The position numbers were made by a program, and so were the translations under genes. Below, piece by piece: positions 1-11,935 of a stretch of DNA of 64,000 nucleotides. Each line of letters begins with the position of its first letter. Position 1 is the stretch's first letter. This DNA comes from Taenia hydatigena (taxonomy: Eukaryota > Platyhelminthes > Cestoda > Cyclophyllidea > Taeniidae): NCBI GenBank assembly GCA_036345935.2, contig JADWOT020000008.1, forward strand, positions 6,962,156-7,026,155, given 5' to 3'. Below the pieces are notes generated by a model. That model was given only the letters and a program-made list of their open reading frames with translations. It ran no database searches and was not told the origin of the DNA.

Positions 1-1848
1 TTACAACTTATGATTGCCGATGCCTGAATTGCGCTCTCATGGTTTCTTGCCACAAAGTTATCGGCTCCAAGCAAGCAGACGCCCTAAGGCGGATGATTTT
101 TCTCCACAACCTCGGCATAAGCATACGTGAAGGCTGGTCGGCTGTTAACAGAAATGATAGGGAATGGAACTTTATGACAAGGCCTCGTTGATAAATGCTC
201 CTTGAATTTGACTTCCAATCCCACTTCCGTGGTTTCTTTGCGTCTGCGCGATATCTTTTGGCAACTCACCAACACACAAGCATCTGCCCTTTGGTGCTAT
301 GATAAAAAAAAAAAACGGAACACGTTTTATGTCTGCCGTGCGATAGTTGTATGGCTTTTATGGTCATTAAAAATGCTGCAGACAGTCCTTATCTTGCATC
401 TCCATCGTAATTTTAGTCACAAAGGTTTTTGTTGCTTAAATTTTGAAAGCTTTGAAAAAAAAAACACACTTTTAACTATTCAGAAAGCGCCAAATGCCAC
501 TTTCTTTCTAGTTGACTTCTGCTGCAATTTTGATGGCCCATAGGGTGCACTCACTCTGGGAGGTCTTGTTTGCCGAATGCAAACAATCGAGTCCTCTTTG
601 TACCATATGCGATTACTTCACAATTTCAAACGAGTTTTCTGTATATTGCATCACTCACAGCACACAAGAATGGTGTCAGTGATTGAACTGTGTTCCCTGT
701 GATATTCGAACTCGGCGCGACAATGATTCGTGCCACCTGCCATATCATCAAACGCCTAGCAAAAGACGTAAATTGAAACGAGCTTGTTACCTACCTCTTT
801 CATGGTGGTGGCAAAATTGAATCACCACATCGCATTCACTTGTGCCGTGGTTGTCATCCACTACATGATTTAATAAAGCAAGTTCTCCGGTCTTTTGAAT
901 CGTCTCATTTTTGGACTGCGTGACTCGCCATTCGTGGTATGATGGAACTCCGACTGTGTGGAGATGCCTGCGTCATCTTCATCCATAGGAAGTCGTGAAT
1001 ATTTGGTGGGGAAGAGGTGCTCGCCCTCACCTGTTAACATTTTTAAAATCACGATTGTCCCTTCCGATCTTTTCCATTGGCTTATGCTTGATAAGTGTAG
1101 GGAGGCAACTATGTTCCAGTTCATTGCATGCAACGAGTGGCCGATCAAGTTGGAAGGTAATTCTTCTCCGTCACTTGAATGCAGCCCGAATTCAAAGTTT
1201 TTTGCCGTTGATCCATTGTTGGGCACGCTTTGACCCACTGTGTCAACTTAAGAAGCACTCGATTGTCACTTTCAGCAGGCCGAATCTCACTTGCCGACTT
1301 GATCAAGAGCGTGACAAGCCGATTCCGACTTCCGCAAATGCCTGTGTGTGTGTTTGTGTGTGTTTATCCACTTCACAAACCAGACTGTTAATAAAACCGT
1401 TCCAATTTAGCGGATTACTTGAATCGAGATGCTCTTACGATTCAAATACCCCACTGACATTTCGAAAGGTCCAATCTACCTCCATTTTTAAACTGACATT
1501 TTGTGTACGCCTCAAGCTAGGCAGAATGCATGATGATTTGGAGGGAATAAAAAAAGCCTCTTATTCCTCGCTCGACTAGGGCGGAGATTTCCGCCTCACT
1601 TCAAACATTCCGAAGTATGTAGAAAAATAGATGCATTGCAATTCCTATGTTTTGATTGCTTTCCATTTCTCACGAGATTGAATAACTCTCTTGGACTTAC
1701 GATGAAATTGTTGGCTTGCATGCCCGTTCGTGCCTCCTGTCATTAAATAAGAACTCTACCAATCGGGTTGTTTTTCGTGCACTCCTTCTCCCCATTCGAC
1801 TCACCTTCAACCACTGAAAGAGTAGTCGCTGTACCTTGGTGAACTCAC

Positions 1849-2099
1849 CAACTCTTCAATTGCTCCGGCCACCTCACGAATTGGTTTTGAGTGACATTTC
1901 AGAAGCGTCAGTAGCTCGGTAGGCACAAGTCCCTCATGTCTGGTAAGAACAAGCGTTTTCATCACACCTACCGCATTCTGATCGTCAAAATTAGCCATCG
2001 GAGTGAAATATTTTTCGCGTCCACTGTCACCGTTTTTATTCTTCAACCAAGTTTGGTAGGTGTACGTAAATGCGGATTTGTCATGTTTTGGCATCCGTT
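1849..2099 (-). CDS. Candidate internal coding exon, unidentified
   Basis: This minus-strand segment is open for 83 codons. It is preceded by an acceptor-like sequence ending in CACAG (AG at 2101-2100) and followed by a strong donor (GTGAGT from 1848 downwards). The product is hydrophilic with an amphipathic helix-like stretch (VMKTLVLTRHEGLVPTELL) and resembles ordinary protein rather than random sequence. I do not recognise the family. Leading phase is two bases and trailing phase is zero. No matching upstream or downstream exon could be joined with confidence. A transposon remnant is an alternative explanation. Confidence 0.25.
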
Positions 2100-2759
2100 C
2101 TGTGTTAGCTCGCCTAATTAGCATTCAGTGGTGCCTCTCGAATCACCTTTGCAATGTGTGTCATCCACAAATCCGCGGCAAAACCTAATCTCCCGATGCT
2201 AGCTTACAGGCATGCGCTTTCTGGTGCGTTCTGCTGCTTTATCAGTGAGTGGGATCCGTTTCTGGAATGCAATTTTTCTGCTATTTTTAACAGCACGTCC
2301 GTGCTTGGCTCTTGGGTGCAATTTATTATGATTTCTTGGATTGCATTAAAATTGCTTCCAATAGACCAATGTTAATAACAATTTTAACAGCTAAAATCGT
2401 TACCAAAATTTGGTACAGTTTTTAAGAAGAAGTAGAAGTCTTGTAAATCTCAGTCACTTAGAATTATTTCTTCTAATCTCCATATTTAATTTAATAATGA
2501 ATTATCACCTTTAGATTGCCGATTTAAGAGCGCATTCAAACGGCCATTGTCTCCCTTTATTACGATAAATGTGCTTTTTAAAGAAGCAATGTTGCCTTCT
2601 GGCAGGTGACAATATTTTCGTAGCGTCCTGAGACTTCTCTGAAGACGGGAGAAGGTCTAGTACTTGGGCAGGGGATATGTAATTGACATTAGTCGAGTTT
2701 AAGGCTTTCGGCATGCTCTGAGGGACAATCCACCCTGTAAAGCGCCCCGTTTAACAAAA

Positions 2760-3340
2760 ACGAGTTTGGCAAACAATCAACGTGTCACATAACTCCTCTC
2801 CACCTTCGAGCGTCGTCTCCGGTGCTCTCCTTGTTCATCTTCCTGGGTCAGCCATCACAATGTAGCCGGTGCCACAGGGAAAACATTCACCGATCAACTG
2901 CGCTACTCATCAAAATTCCAAGCAATTGAGGATTTATCTGACTGCATCTTCACCCATCTCTACCGGAAGTTTCACTGGATCTGGAGTTTTGTTCTGTGCG
3001 GAAGCTGAATTCCGGGACGAGCAATTGTGCTGACCATCGCCCGTGTGCATTGTTAGTGATAATACCACTGGCTTAAAAGCAGAGTCAAATAACAAGGATT
3101 GAGGTTGGACATAAATCTGTTGAGTTTGGTTCCGCTTATATTCCTTGCCACATCGTTCTCACCTCGGAGCTGCCCAACTCTATCAAACTGGTCTCTCTCC
3201 AGCTTGGTCGACACCCTTATGCAGGCATGGTTAGCAGCTCCGCAACAAATTTCTCCAGATGGTTCACGAATAGTGCCGCTTCTGTTGTTGATAGCTCTTC
3301 TGTACACCACGAGGCTCGGGTAGTTGCCGAAGGTAGACAT
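2760..3340. repeat. Dispersed repeat family 3, degraded copy
   Basis: The stretch around 3015-3110 (a 'tgctgaccatcgcccgtg' region followed by 'cactggcttaaaagcag') resembles 44870-44950 and, after removing an inserted solo LTR, 33416-33500. The three copies share the order of several short blocks but are heavily diverged. No intact open reading frame remains. The class of element could not be identified by eye. Confidence 0.4.
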
Positions 3341-4474
3341 TCTTTACTCCTCTGCTAGAAGTCGTCACCATTTCTTCCATCTGTGGCATATGCGCTAAGG
3401 CTTACCACCGAGCAGTAGAAAACGGGGTAGATGTTCTTTAAAATTGGGCACAATTTCCGCCTCTACCAATGTGGATCTCCAAGTCTTTCTTGAAGACGAA
3501 AGGAGAATCGACACTCTGACACGTTATGCCTATTCTTTATGCAGTAGACTTTGTCGCTACTAATCAGTCCATCCGGCGAGGGTGCAATGGCGGAGCACCT
3601 AAGTCGCCCTTCACCGTGGGAGAGAGTTAGACAAACGATCAACGTATTGTATCGCATATTTTTAGTAGTTTTGTTGTTAATGGAACCAACTGACATTGAC
3701 TTCAATTGCTATTTTTGTGAAGATTTTTTTTCTAAATCATCCGCTTTTTTGCGTTATCGGTAAATGGTTTCAGCAACCTACTTTTCATCGGATTCACGAT
3801 TTTTTTTTTTTCATTTCAAATAAGAGATTTTACCTTCCTCCTCTCCTCTAGATGAATGTCAGTATCTCACTCCAACAAGGTGACCACCTCTAAGAGTTCA
3901 TCGTTGTTGTACGTTTTTTAAATCTTGTGTAGACCTACGCATTCCATTGTTCATCAACTATTTGGAGAGAAAGACTAGCTGATTGCTTATGGTGTCGCAT
4001 CTAAATCTCATGGTTGTGTGATGTGGCGAATGGATAGCTATGCATAATTCAAAGGCTGACTTTGTTTAACGAGAAAAGTATTTTTTGCTCCATTTTTTGC
4101 TTTTGTCTCGGTTGCAATTGCACTGGGCTAACATTTGTCCAAGCAAATTTTAGCATTTGAGAAGATAATCCGTGTGAGTACCTTTTCATCTGGTTATTAG
4201 ATCCAAATGATGCTTTTTATGGGCTGTCTCATTAGCAATAGCTGAGACAAGGTGGTCAGTACCTTCTAACTATTTTCATGTTTACCCAGATGTCAGTACA
4301 TCAATCTACCTGAGATTTAAGGCCTATTTCAAGGCAAAATATCACTCAAAGTATTAAGTCATTTCGCTTTACTGTGCTTCCCGTTTATTCATGCTTACAT
4401 AGTTCTTTTGCTGTTATTGAGTGGGTTGGTAAATGGAGTTGTTTTGTCGCCTACCTCTCGCGTTATTCTTACAG

Positions 4475-5248
4475 CCCAACGAAATGGTGCACTTTGACGC
4501 GATTCGGGCTCCCTTACGCTCTCGGGCGAAGTGGCGTGCCACACGCGTCTGGAAGTCGGATGATAATGACATTCTGCAACATGTCGTCGATCCGACTTCC
4601 AAGATGTCCAGTCAGCAGACACTCTACAACTGCGGTGTTGGAGGTGTTGGCAGCAGTGGCAGCGGTGAATCGGGCTTCGTCTCCTGCCATTCCTATGGGC
4701 TTCTCTGCCTACCTTTCCTTGCTCCTCCCTCTCGCTGTAAATCGAAGTCCAGCGTCGACTCCGCGCCCTCCCTGAACATCAGTGGTTCCACCTCGTCTGC
4801 TACCATGAAGCAGCGCCGTTGCCGCTCCTTGGATCGTCTGGACGCCGAGATAGCAGCTCAGTTCCACAGTGATGGGGGGTTCCCCAACAATGAGGACTAC
4901 TCCGGTTACTATCTCAGTGATGAGGACGACCTGAATATCGAATTGGATCCATCTAAGGCTACGAATGAAGAGGACTTTTTGCCCTTCCTTGCTTTTGACA
5001 CCCTCAAGCGTCCAATCAAATTACTCCATAATACAGGAGGCCTGCTGCCCGATCTAGAGTTTCCAGACTCGGATATCAGTTCATGGGCGCCGGGTGATGT
5101 TGACAGCTTATCAGTAGTGAATGGACATCCGGACAAAACCACTTGCAATGCCTCTACACAGACCTGGTTCACGGGCGTGGTCACCTCGGCCGAGTTCTAC
5201 CACGGACCTACGTGCACACACGAACAACTTCAGACGGTGAAGGAGTGA
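4475..5248 (+). CDS. Last coding exon of an unrecognised gene (about 257 residues)
   Basis: The exon begins after a good polypyrimidine acceptor (cgttattcttacag) and stays open in phase 0 to the TGA at 5248. The encoded C-terminal region is mostly low complexity: a Gly/Ser-rich stretch, then a Ser-rich stretch, then acidic segments such as YYLSDEDDLNIELD and DLEFPDSDISSWAPGDVDSL. It looks largely disordered and probably cytoplasmic or scaffold-like. A basic motif MKQRRCRSLDRLD precedes the acidic half. A CNASTQTWF motif near the end contains a TQT core of the kind bound by dynein light chain LC8; that role is inference. Upstream exons were not found in the window, so the gene may start outside it or behind the repeats to the left. 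I do not recognise the family. Confidence 0.55.
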   Translation, partial: PNEMVHFDAIRAPLRSRAKWRATRVWKSDDNDILQHVVDPTSKMSSQQTLYNCGVGGVGSSGSGESGFVSCHSYGLLCLPFLAPPSRCKSKSSVDSAPSLNISGSTSSATMKQRRCRSLDRLDAEIAAQFHSDGGFPNNEDYSGYYLSDEDDLNIELDPSKATNEEDFLPFLAFDTLKRPIKLLHNTGGLLPDLEFPDSDISSWAPGDVDSLSVVNGHPDKTTCNASTQTWFTGVVTSAEFYHGPTCTHEQLQTVKE

Positions 5249-5950
5249 TACTTAGGACGAAATCACCATCACTGGTGTGTGTGCGTGCATGTGTGGTGTT
5301 GCCCTCTGCTTTGTACAAACTCTTCATCCAACAAAGTACACTCTGCTGCTGCTCTTGCTGCTCACATAAGACTGCCTCTTATCATGCTTATTTGCTTTTT
5401 TTCCTCCCCTTGCTAATCCCACACACACACACGACGATGAAGTTGTAATTTAGTCAGTCAGTGTGAGGAGTACGAGTGATCATTTTGCACACCAAGTCTC
5501 CATTTACCTCAAAGTTGATTAATTTAACCTGGCCGCTGAGGTCACTACAGTCCACGGGCTAAACGAGTCGAGAGCAGTGCCATTCAGAGTGATTATCACT
5601 AGCCTGCATTGTCTTTTGCTTTACATAGAATTTGTTTGAATAGAATCACAACTGGTGTAGCGAAGTAGCTTTAAGCCTCAATCTTCAATTTATCAAACTT
5701 AACTTTGAATTCACATCTGTGTGCTTTAGTCCGTGCAATTTTCTCATAGCATAGCATTCAAAGCCCTTTGATGGGATGTTTCTCGTTTGCCACAAGCACC
5801 TAAACATAAAATGCCTTTTGTGTCTTTTGATGTGGCGCCAGTTTTCGATTTGGATTGCCTAGGCACTAATAACCGCTTGAAGTTGAGGCGTACTTCTCTG
5901 GTGTCATTCGCTAATCATTAAATTGAGATAATAAAGAGTCCCTTGCGAAA
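5249..5950 (+). other. 3' UTR of the unknown gene with AATAAA signal
   Basis: After the stop the sequence is non-coding, with TG/CA-rich tracts. A canonical AATAAA polyadenylation signal lies at 5930-5935, giving a 3' UTR of about 0.7 kb. No competing AATAAA was seen earlier in this interval. Confidence 0.5.
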
Positions 5951-6844
5951 AAAAGTGGACAAATCGCTTGGTGTTGGCGTTTCTGCCTCTCACAACCCAA
6001 CCCGCGTACAACGCAGGGTGGCTGGCTCATCCTCTTTTTTTCGACCCAAAATCTTTGACCAATCATAACAGCCTGGTGGTAGCTTCACGGTAGATTTCCC
6101 GTGTATCTGGCTGCAACAGCAAAAAGGTTTCCATTAAAATTTTTTGAATAAATCAATGGGAGGTAGTTTTAATGGGCTGCTCACCGATCAGGATGGACCG
6201 AAAAGTGTAGATTTATTTATTTAACAAATGGTCTCCGTGATCTTACGCAAGTCCAACGATTCGCGTGACTCAATGATCAAGGCTATGCCCCTCAGAGAAA
6301 CGATAAGGATCTAAATCCCTCGGTGGCTTAGGAATTCCCGACAGTGCCAAGTTAAGCACGTATGTCATGCTATTTACTAGCAACTCATTGCTTTTAGGTG
6401 TTACTTTATCTTCCAAGTGGGTTTCTTTCGTGCATCATAAAAGCGGAATGCAGTTTTTTCCCGCTCGACAAAGTAACCAACCTCTGACTAGGCGTCAAAG
6501 GGAAGGCAGAGTCGCTGCTTTGTGCCAACCAGTGCGGTGAAAGTCGGTGCGCCTCCAGCCAGCCCCTCCCCTAGGGTGTGTGTGTGTGACCTTCACGCTC
6601 GTATTTTTGGATTGGCCAGGGGTATTTTGGTGAGTTTAAGGCAACAGTTTGCATATATTATCATCGTGATTGAGTCAAGGAGGGTTAATTAAAGGAGACC
6701 GAAAAAAGAAACACTTTACTTTAGTGAGGGATTAATTGTAGGCGGGTTTACCAACTTACGCAAGACTTACATTAAGCGCTACAAAATGTACATTCATGTT
6801 GATCTGACCATTTCATTTGTGCTATTCAGCAAAAAATCCTACAA

Positions 6845-7700
6845 AATTGGTTGGTTGTTTATTCAACTCTCAGTTTTGGAAAGGGAGCCACCTGGACGGC
6901 ATACGGAGCGAATATTTTTTACCCCAGTATTGTCTTCTGTCGCCTTCATGGAAATCTCGGAGAGCTGTGTTGGTGGCAGCGGGTAACGAACCCCATCTTC
7001 AAGGGCAACTTCATTAATTTCTACCGCTGAGTGACATGTTTGCGGGACGGAAGAAGGGCTTATACAGCGGATGGGGTAAATAGTAACGACCGCTGAAGCC
7101 CGCCTTTAGCAGCAACCCCGGCCCCATAGTTTGCGAGAAAGCTATTAACAATTGAATTGACAGTAACCGTTAACAGCCAGGAAAAGCTCGTTACGGAGTT
7201 GTCTATAGTGACTGCATGGAGTCATTAAATATGCAAAAAATGTAATGCCTCCTCCACTCCTCTACCAGATGGATAGAACGCAAATGCATAGGACTGGACA
7301 GCTCTGAAGTGAGAATAATACGCCAAGGAGGGATTGGCCATGGGCCCACGGGGTGGTTGATTCAATCCTCTGTCCCCGAACCCAAGATGAAAATCCGGGT
7401 CCAGTAGGAATTGCCATGAGGAATGAGAGAGGCTGTGGCCAAATTCGATGTCTGGCATGTTTGACTAGTGAGTGTTTGTTTTTACAGCACCGATTGCGTG
7501 CATTGTGCTGGCTGACATGAGAGGTTTACCAAGGTGACACATCGGTTAGCTGTCTAACTCTCGGTTTTGTTAAGGGAGACGCTTTGGGTGCTCCCCCATC
7601 GTATCTAGAACCGGGTGGACTGGCCTCCGGGCCATGCCAGTAGCCTCGAGCCACTTTTACTATCCAAGCCGGCGTGATTACTATCGGCTGTACCTCACCA
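6845..7700 (+). mobile_element. Miniature LTR-type element, copy 1 (approximate limits)
   Basis: Two diverged direct repeats (about 6845-6968 and 7545-7695) flank about 570 bp of non-coding sequence. Immediately after the first repeat is TGGTGGCAGCGG (6970 onwards), which would pair with the 3' end of a tRNA-Leu whose acceptor arm ends CCGCTGCCACCA. Shared internal blocks occur in the same order as in the copies at 11.0, 48.7 and 54.0 kb: the 'gaaaagctcgttacgga' block near 7183, the 'ctgaagtgagaataa' block near 7302, and the 'tgtttttacagcaccgatt' block near 7477. The second repeat carries the conserved core GGCCTCCGGGCCATGCCAG. No gag or pol coding is present. The size fits a TRIM-like non-autonomous LTR retrotransposon. 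Confidence 0.55.
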
Positions 7701-8519
7701 TTAAAAAAGAAAAATAGCAATTTAGATCATCATTTAATTGTAAACCACATTTTCCTGGATAAGATTAAAAGCTAAATTAAAAGTAAACATCTGCAGAATC
7801 TCTTACAAAGAACAACTTGAGGCCATGGCATGTTTAAAAGCATGACCAAACATGCTCAAGGCTTTCAAAACCCAAAGAATTTTCTAAACAAGTGGAACCT
7901 CCTTAATTTCCAACTGACAAATCCATGCTGGTGCCATTTGGATAGTAAATTGAATTGGCCGTTTTCACTGATGCGTTGGGTACTGCACAACCTGTGAAAC
8001 AAGTTTGATCCCACTGGAACAGCCCAAGTTCTTCCCTTAAAATCGCGTTCACTAGACAGGTGGAAAGCCAGGCAGCTAAAGGTCACGTCTAGTTTAAAAT
8101 GAATTTCGGTATCCATAATCAATTTGAAGGAGGCAGCATATTAGAAATTCTTAACCGCCAATCGTCACTATCCCCGTCCCTGTTCAAAGAACAGCGAAAT
8201 ATTGTACGGATCACAATTTGATATTGTGGTACCTTTTCATACCATCCTACCGTAAATCAGATTACCAGAAAGTTGACCTGAGATTCAAATAAATTCATTG
8301 ACCGCTACAAGCCTCTGGGTAGGTTATGGTTTTTCAAAGACGAATGAAGAGGCTGACAGTCATCCAGTGACCCAAGCCACAAGTAATCGATGATCTAATG
8401 ACCTTAAGTTGATATGAAATGAGGATCCACCTTAAACGTGTTTGATGTTCTGCAGGATGAAAGAAGTTCAGACTCGAGGGTAGTGTGTGTGTGTGTGTGT
8501 GTGAATTTGTATAGGGAGC

Positions 8520-8950
8520 TCTCAACTATTTGAAAGGGAACACATTCTCCACCGATCTCCTCGCACTTTCTCCATGCTGACAATCCACACTCCAAAAGGC
8601 AAGAAACGTTTGTGTAAGGGGAGAGAGGAGAAGGTTATTGAGGTCCACTGTAGGTCTCATCACACAAATAAGCTCCACTCGACGCTTCAACAATACAGAA
8701 ATTGTGGTAGCAGGTATCTCACGAGAGTAGTCCTTCCAAGCTTTGTGGAGGCGTGCATCTTCAGCTTGTTAAGCATTCTCTCTTTCCAAACTCCACTACC
8801 CTTGAGCTTGCAATTGATGCACAATCTTTCCCCATCTCCTTCTCCATTACTCACCCCACTGCTGCCGTCAGATTCGTGTGATCCAAAGCATACGGAAATG
8901 TTTATTGATGTTCCCCATTAAATCAGTGCAAGGACAACATCTTCGGGGCA
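8520..8950. repeat. Dispersed repeat family 2, copy A
   Basis: This stretch aligns in order with about 12890-13350. Matching blocks include an 'aataagctc' block (8669 here, 13024 there), a 'ttactcac' plus 'ccactg' block (8848 here, 13266 there), and a conserved end 'cacggaa/tacggaa' followed by 'ttgatgt.ccccatt.aat'. Both copies contain incidental open frames that are not conserved in frame, so this is a repeat, not a gene. The class is unknown. Confidence 0.5.
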
Positions 8951-10504
8951 ATTGTTGTTTTCTCGAATTTAGTGTTTTGAATGAACTTGACGCAATTCTT
9001 CAGTGAGGTGGTCGGAAAGTGGACTTGACGCAAGGACTGTATTGAGGCGTAGTGCAACCTCCAGTCCATTGCCATGACATTCTTGATTAAATAATATGCT
9101 TAAACAGGAGTTGCTTATTTCCACTTCCACGTATTCACTAATGTGTCGAAAAATGAAAGCAAAACTTCATGGCTTGTCGGATTATTTCAGGTTTATTTGT
9201 CGGTGCTAAGAAAGCACTTTCCGATGCACTGGAAACAGAATATGTCTTCGTCCAAAGGATGGGTGCTTAAAATAGCTACACTAAGTTGAGGAAAATGGAA
9301 GACGTTATTAGCGAAGAGCATGAACTTACCCACTTGAAGATAAGGATGCGGAAAAGCACGATTGTTGTAGGAAGTGGGTAGTCCACAACACTTCTAGTAG
9401 ACCTTGTAGTTGAACAAAGAATGTGCACAGCGGCTCTGGTTTTTTGTCAACTTTTGTGTTGCCACAGACTTTCATGCCTTTGCCGGAGGAGAGGCTTCTA
9501 CTTCGCTAAGATTCATCACGGATCTTTTTATAGGTTAAATCTGAGTTGTTGAAGATTTTTGTCACCAACGCCTAATTTTTCATTTTTACAAGCAAATTTA
9601 CGAGCAATAATTTCCAACTTTAATGGCTAGTTGCTAGAGGAGGGGAACTGGAATTCCCCCACGCCTAGATACTTCCTTCCACGTCTACAGTGACTGTATG
9701 CGACTCGAAAGACATGGTAAGGTACGAGTTTTAGTGTCGTTTCAATGTTTAATGGATTTTGCTGAGTATCTGTCCTTTATTACCTCCACAATACAACTAT
9801 TTGGTTTGTTAAAGGTGAATCATTACATGCAATGGACTAGACTAAACAATCTCCGCTTATCATCCAGGTCGCTTCTGGTGGGAAGGCGACAAGGACTCTT
9901 GAGACGTCTTACTTAGTTGCACCTTTAAACAGGATTATCTGCGATATTCCACATCCGATGGAAACAGTATTGTATTGTAACATTCCGACTGTCTCCTGAT
10001 ATCAGAAACCGTATTGCCGGGCCATTGCCATGGCCAGGATGCCCGGCAAGGGTACAAGCAGCGGTCCCTCTAGTGACCGCAAAACCAAAACAAAGGAGTA
10101 GATAAATAATCAAACCATTACATGATGACTTTGACAGAGATTTAGGGCGGGTCTGGATTGAATGCTAGCTAGCATCATAAGTGTTACACGCATCAAAACG
10201 CAAAGTGGTAAATACTTTGAAGTTATTTACGTTATCATAAAGACACCTTCGGGTAGCCTCACTCCACCACGTCCACAAGGCAGTTCAGTTGAATTAAATT
10301 ATGATAACTCGCTTAATTGATGGTTGTGGCCGATTACAGAGTAGCAAAAGAACCACGAAATCGAAACACAACAAAAGATCATGTCAGGGATGATAGATTT
10401 TTTTTACTTTGTAGACACTGATCACGCACACTGCTTTCCATTTGTTCCACCCTCCGTGTATTTTTGCGTGCGTACGTGCCCATCCATGCACAATAAATTA
10501 CAAC

Positions 10505-10738
<234 letters not shown>

Positions 10739-11024
10739 GACTTTTAATACGACGGGTAGGTCCTGCACCGGCGTAAAGCGCTAGAGAATCATAACAAAGC
10801 TTTCGCCTATTTGTCGTCAACTCGCACCTAGAACAATCATGCGTGCCGTCTTCGAAGATTCTCTATTTTGCGTTGGAAAATTTATGAAAATAATGGTTTA
10901 AACACGCTCGCCTTTTTGATTGGTTGCGGGAGCAGTAACACGCCAAGTAGGAATGTAGTTTAGCAAGGAATGAATTTATCACTCAGGAAGTGCTTTTTTA
11001 TTCATCAATTGCAAGTTTTAGGAG

Positions 11025-11935
11025 GCTGACTGAATGTCTAACTCTCGGTCTTGGTAAGGAGCCACTTAGGTGCATGCAATGGTACCAACGCCGAGTGAGC
11101 TCACCGCTTGCCTGTGTTGATAGACCCCAAACCAGACTGTATGTTGAACACGTTTGTCTTTCTCGAGCATTAGGTCTTACTGGGCTCTCAGAGAGGTCTT
11201 AGGGCGCAGTATCGGTGGCGACAGAAAGCGACCTCAGTCCATTCCTACTACTGAAAGATAAACCTTGGCGGTTGGAAGATTTGCATATGCTGTGGATGGA
11301 GAAATCGGTGACGGCCCCCAACAGAAGGACTGAAAATGACGTCTTTCAGTCCTGTTGTCTGCAGAAATGCTATTCACGCCTGAAGCGGAAAAGTAAACTC
11401 GCGATGCCTCTCCGTCAGCTGGAGAGTACTCAGAAGGATATGGCTGGGCAGCACTGAAGTGAGAATAAAGTGGCAGGGAGAAATAAACATGGGACCTTAC
11501 CCTCATTAAATTACTTTAAATCCCGTTCCCTGTTATCTGACACTACTTCTAGGCCCGTGTTTCAATGAGCAGGTGCAGACGCGTGTAATGACCAGTAAAT
11601 TCCTCGTCTCCAAATCTATTTTCCACACAGGAAGAAACTCCAGATTTTATGGAAGTGCCAAGACTAATGACGGTGCGATCAGGCGCAGCTGTCTTGTGAA
11701 TGTTTTTCTTTACAGCGCTGATTAATTTGCGATGCCCGACATAGGAGGCTAGCCAAGGGGAGTGCTGGAGACAACGCACAAAAGAGAAGGGACCATGTAA
11801 CGCGTTAAACTCTTGGCTTTAGTGGTCGTCACTTGAACTCTCACTGAGTGGGCTGACCTCGCAGCTACGCCATTTTAGCCTTAAGCCCTTCTGTCCAAAC
11901 GCCACATCTTTCGTCTTCAGAGAAGTCTCGCAGCA
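11025..11935 (+). mobile_element. Miniature LTR-type element, copy 2 (approximate limits)
   Basis: A first terminal repeat (about 11029-11205, with the 'taactctcggtcttggtaagg' block) is followed by a decayed primer-binding-like site (cggtggcgacag near 11213). The internal 'ctgaagtgagaataaagtggcaggga' block is at 11453, and the 'tgtttttctttacagcgctgatta' block is near 11700. A purine tract (acaaaagagaaggga, from 11779) precedes a second repeat starting TGTAACGCG at 11796. The repeat-to-repeat distance is about 765 bp. No coding capacity is seen in the interior. Confidence 0.55.

Larger units (their letters stand above)
1..4474. other. No firmly supported gene; degraded repeats and weak coding signals
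   Basis: No recognisable protein family was found on either strand. One candidate minus-strand exon (1849-2099) is listed separately. A second open stretch on the minus strand (870-1238) has no clear partner exons. Around 2760-3340 the sequence resembles stretches near 33.0-33.5 kb and 44.7-45.1 kb (repeat family 3). Around 3460-3640 it resembles old copies of the LTR-like repeat. The rest shows nothing I can interpret. Confidence 0.5.

Noticed and set aside
870..1238. Open minus-strand frame of 122 codons with a hydrophilic end (PKMRRFKRPENLLY)
   Set aside because: Two alternative frames are both plausible after the internal AG at the TTAACAG site, no partner exon joins in phase, and no family is recognised. 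Not enough to call.
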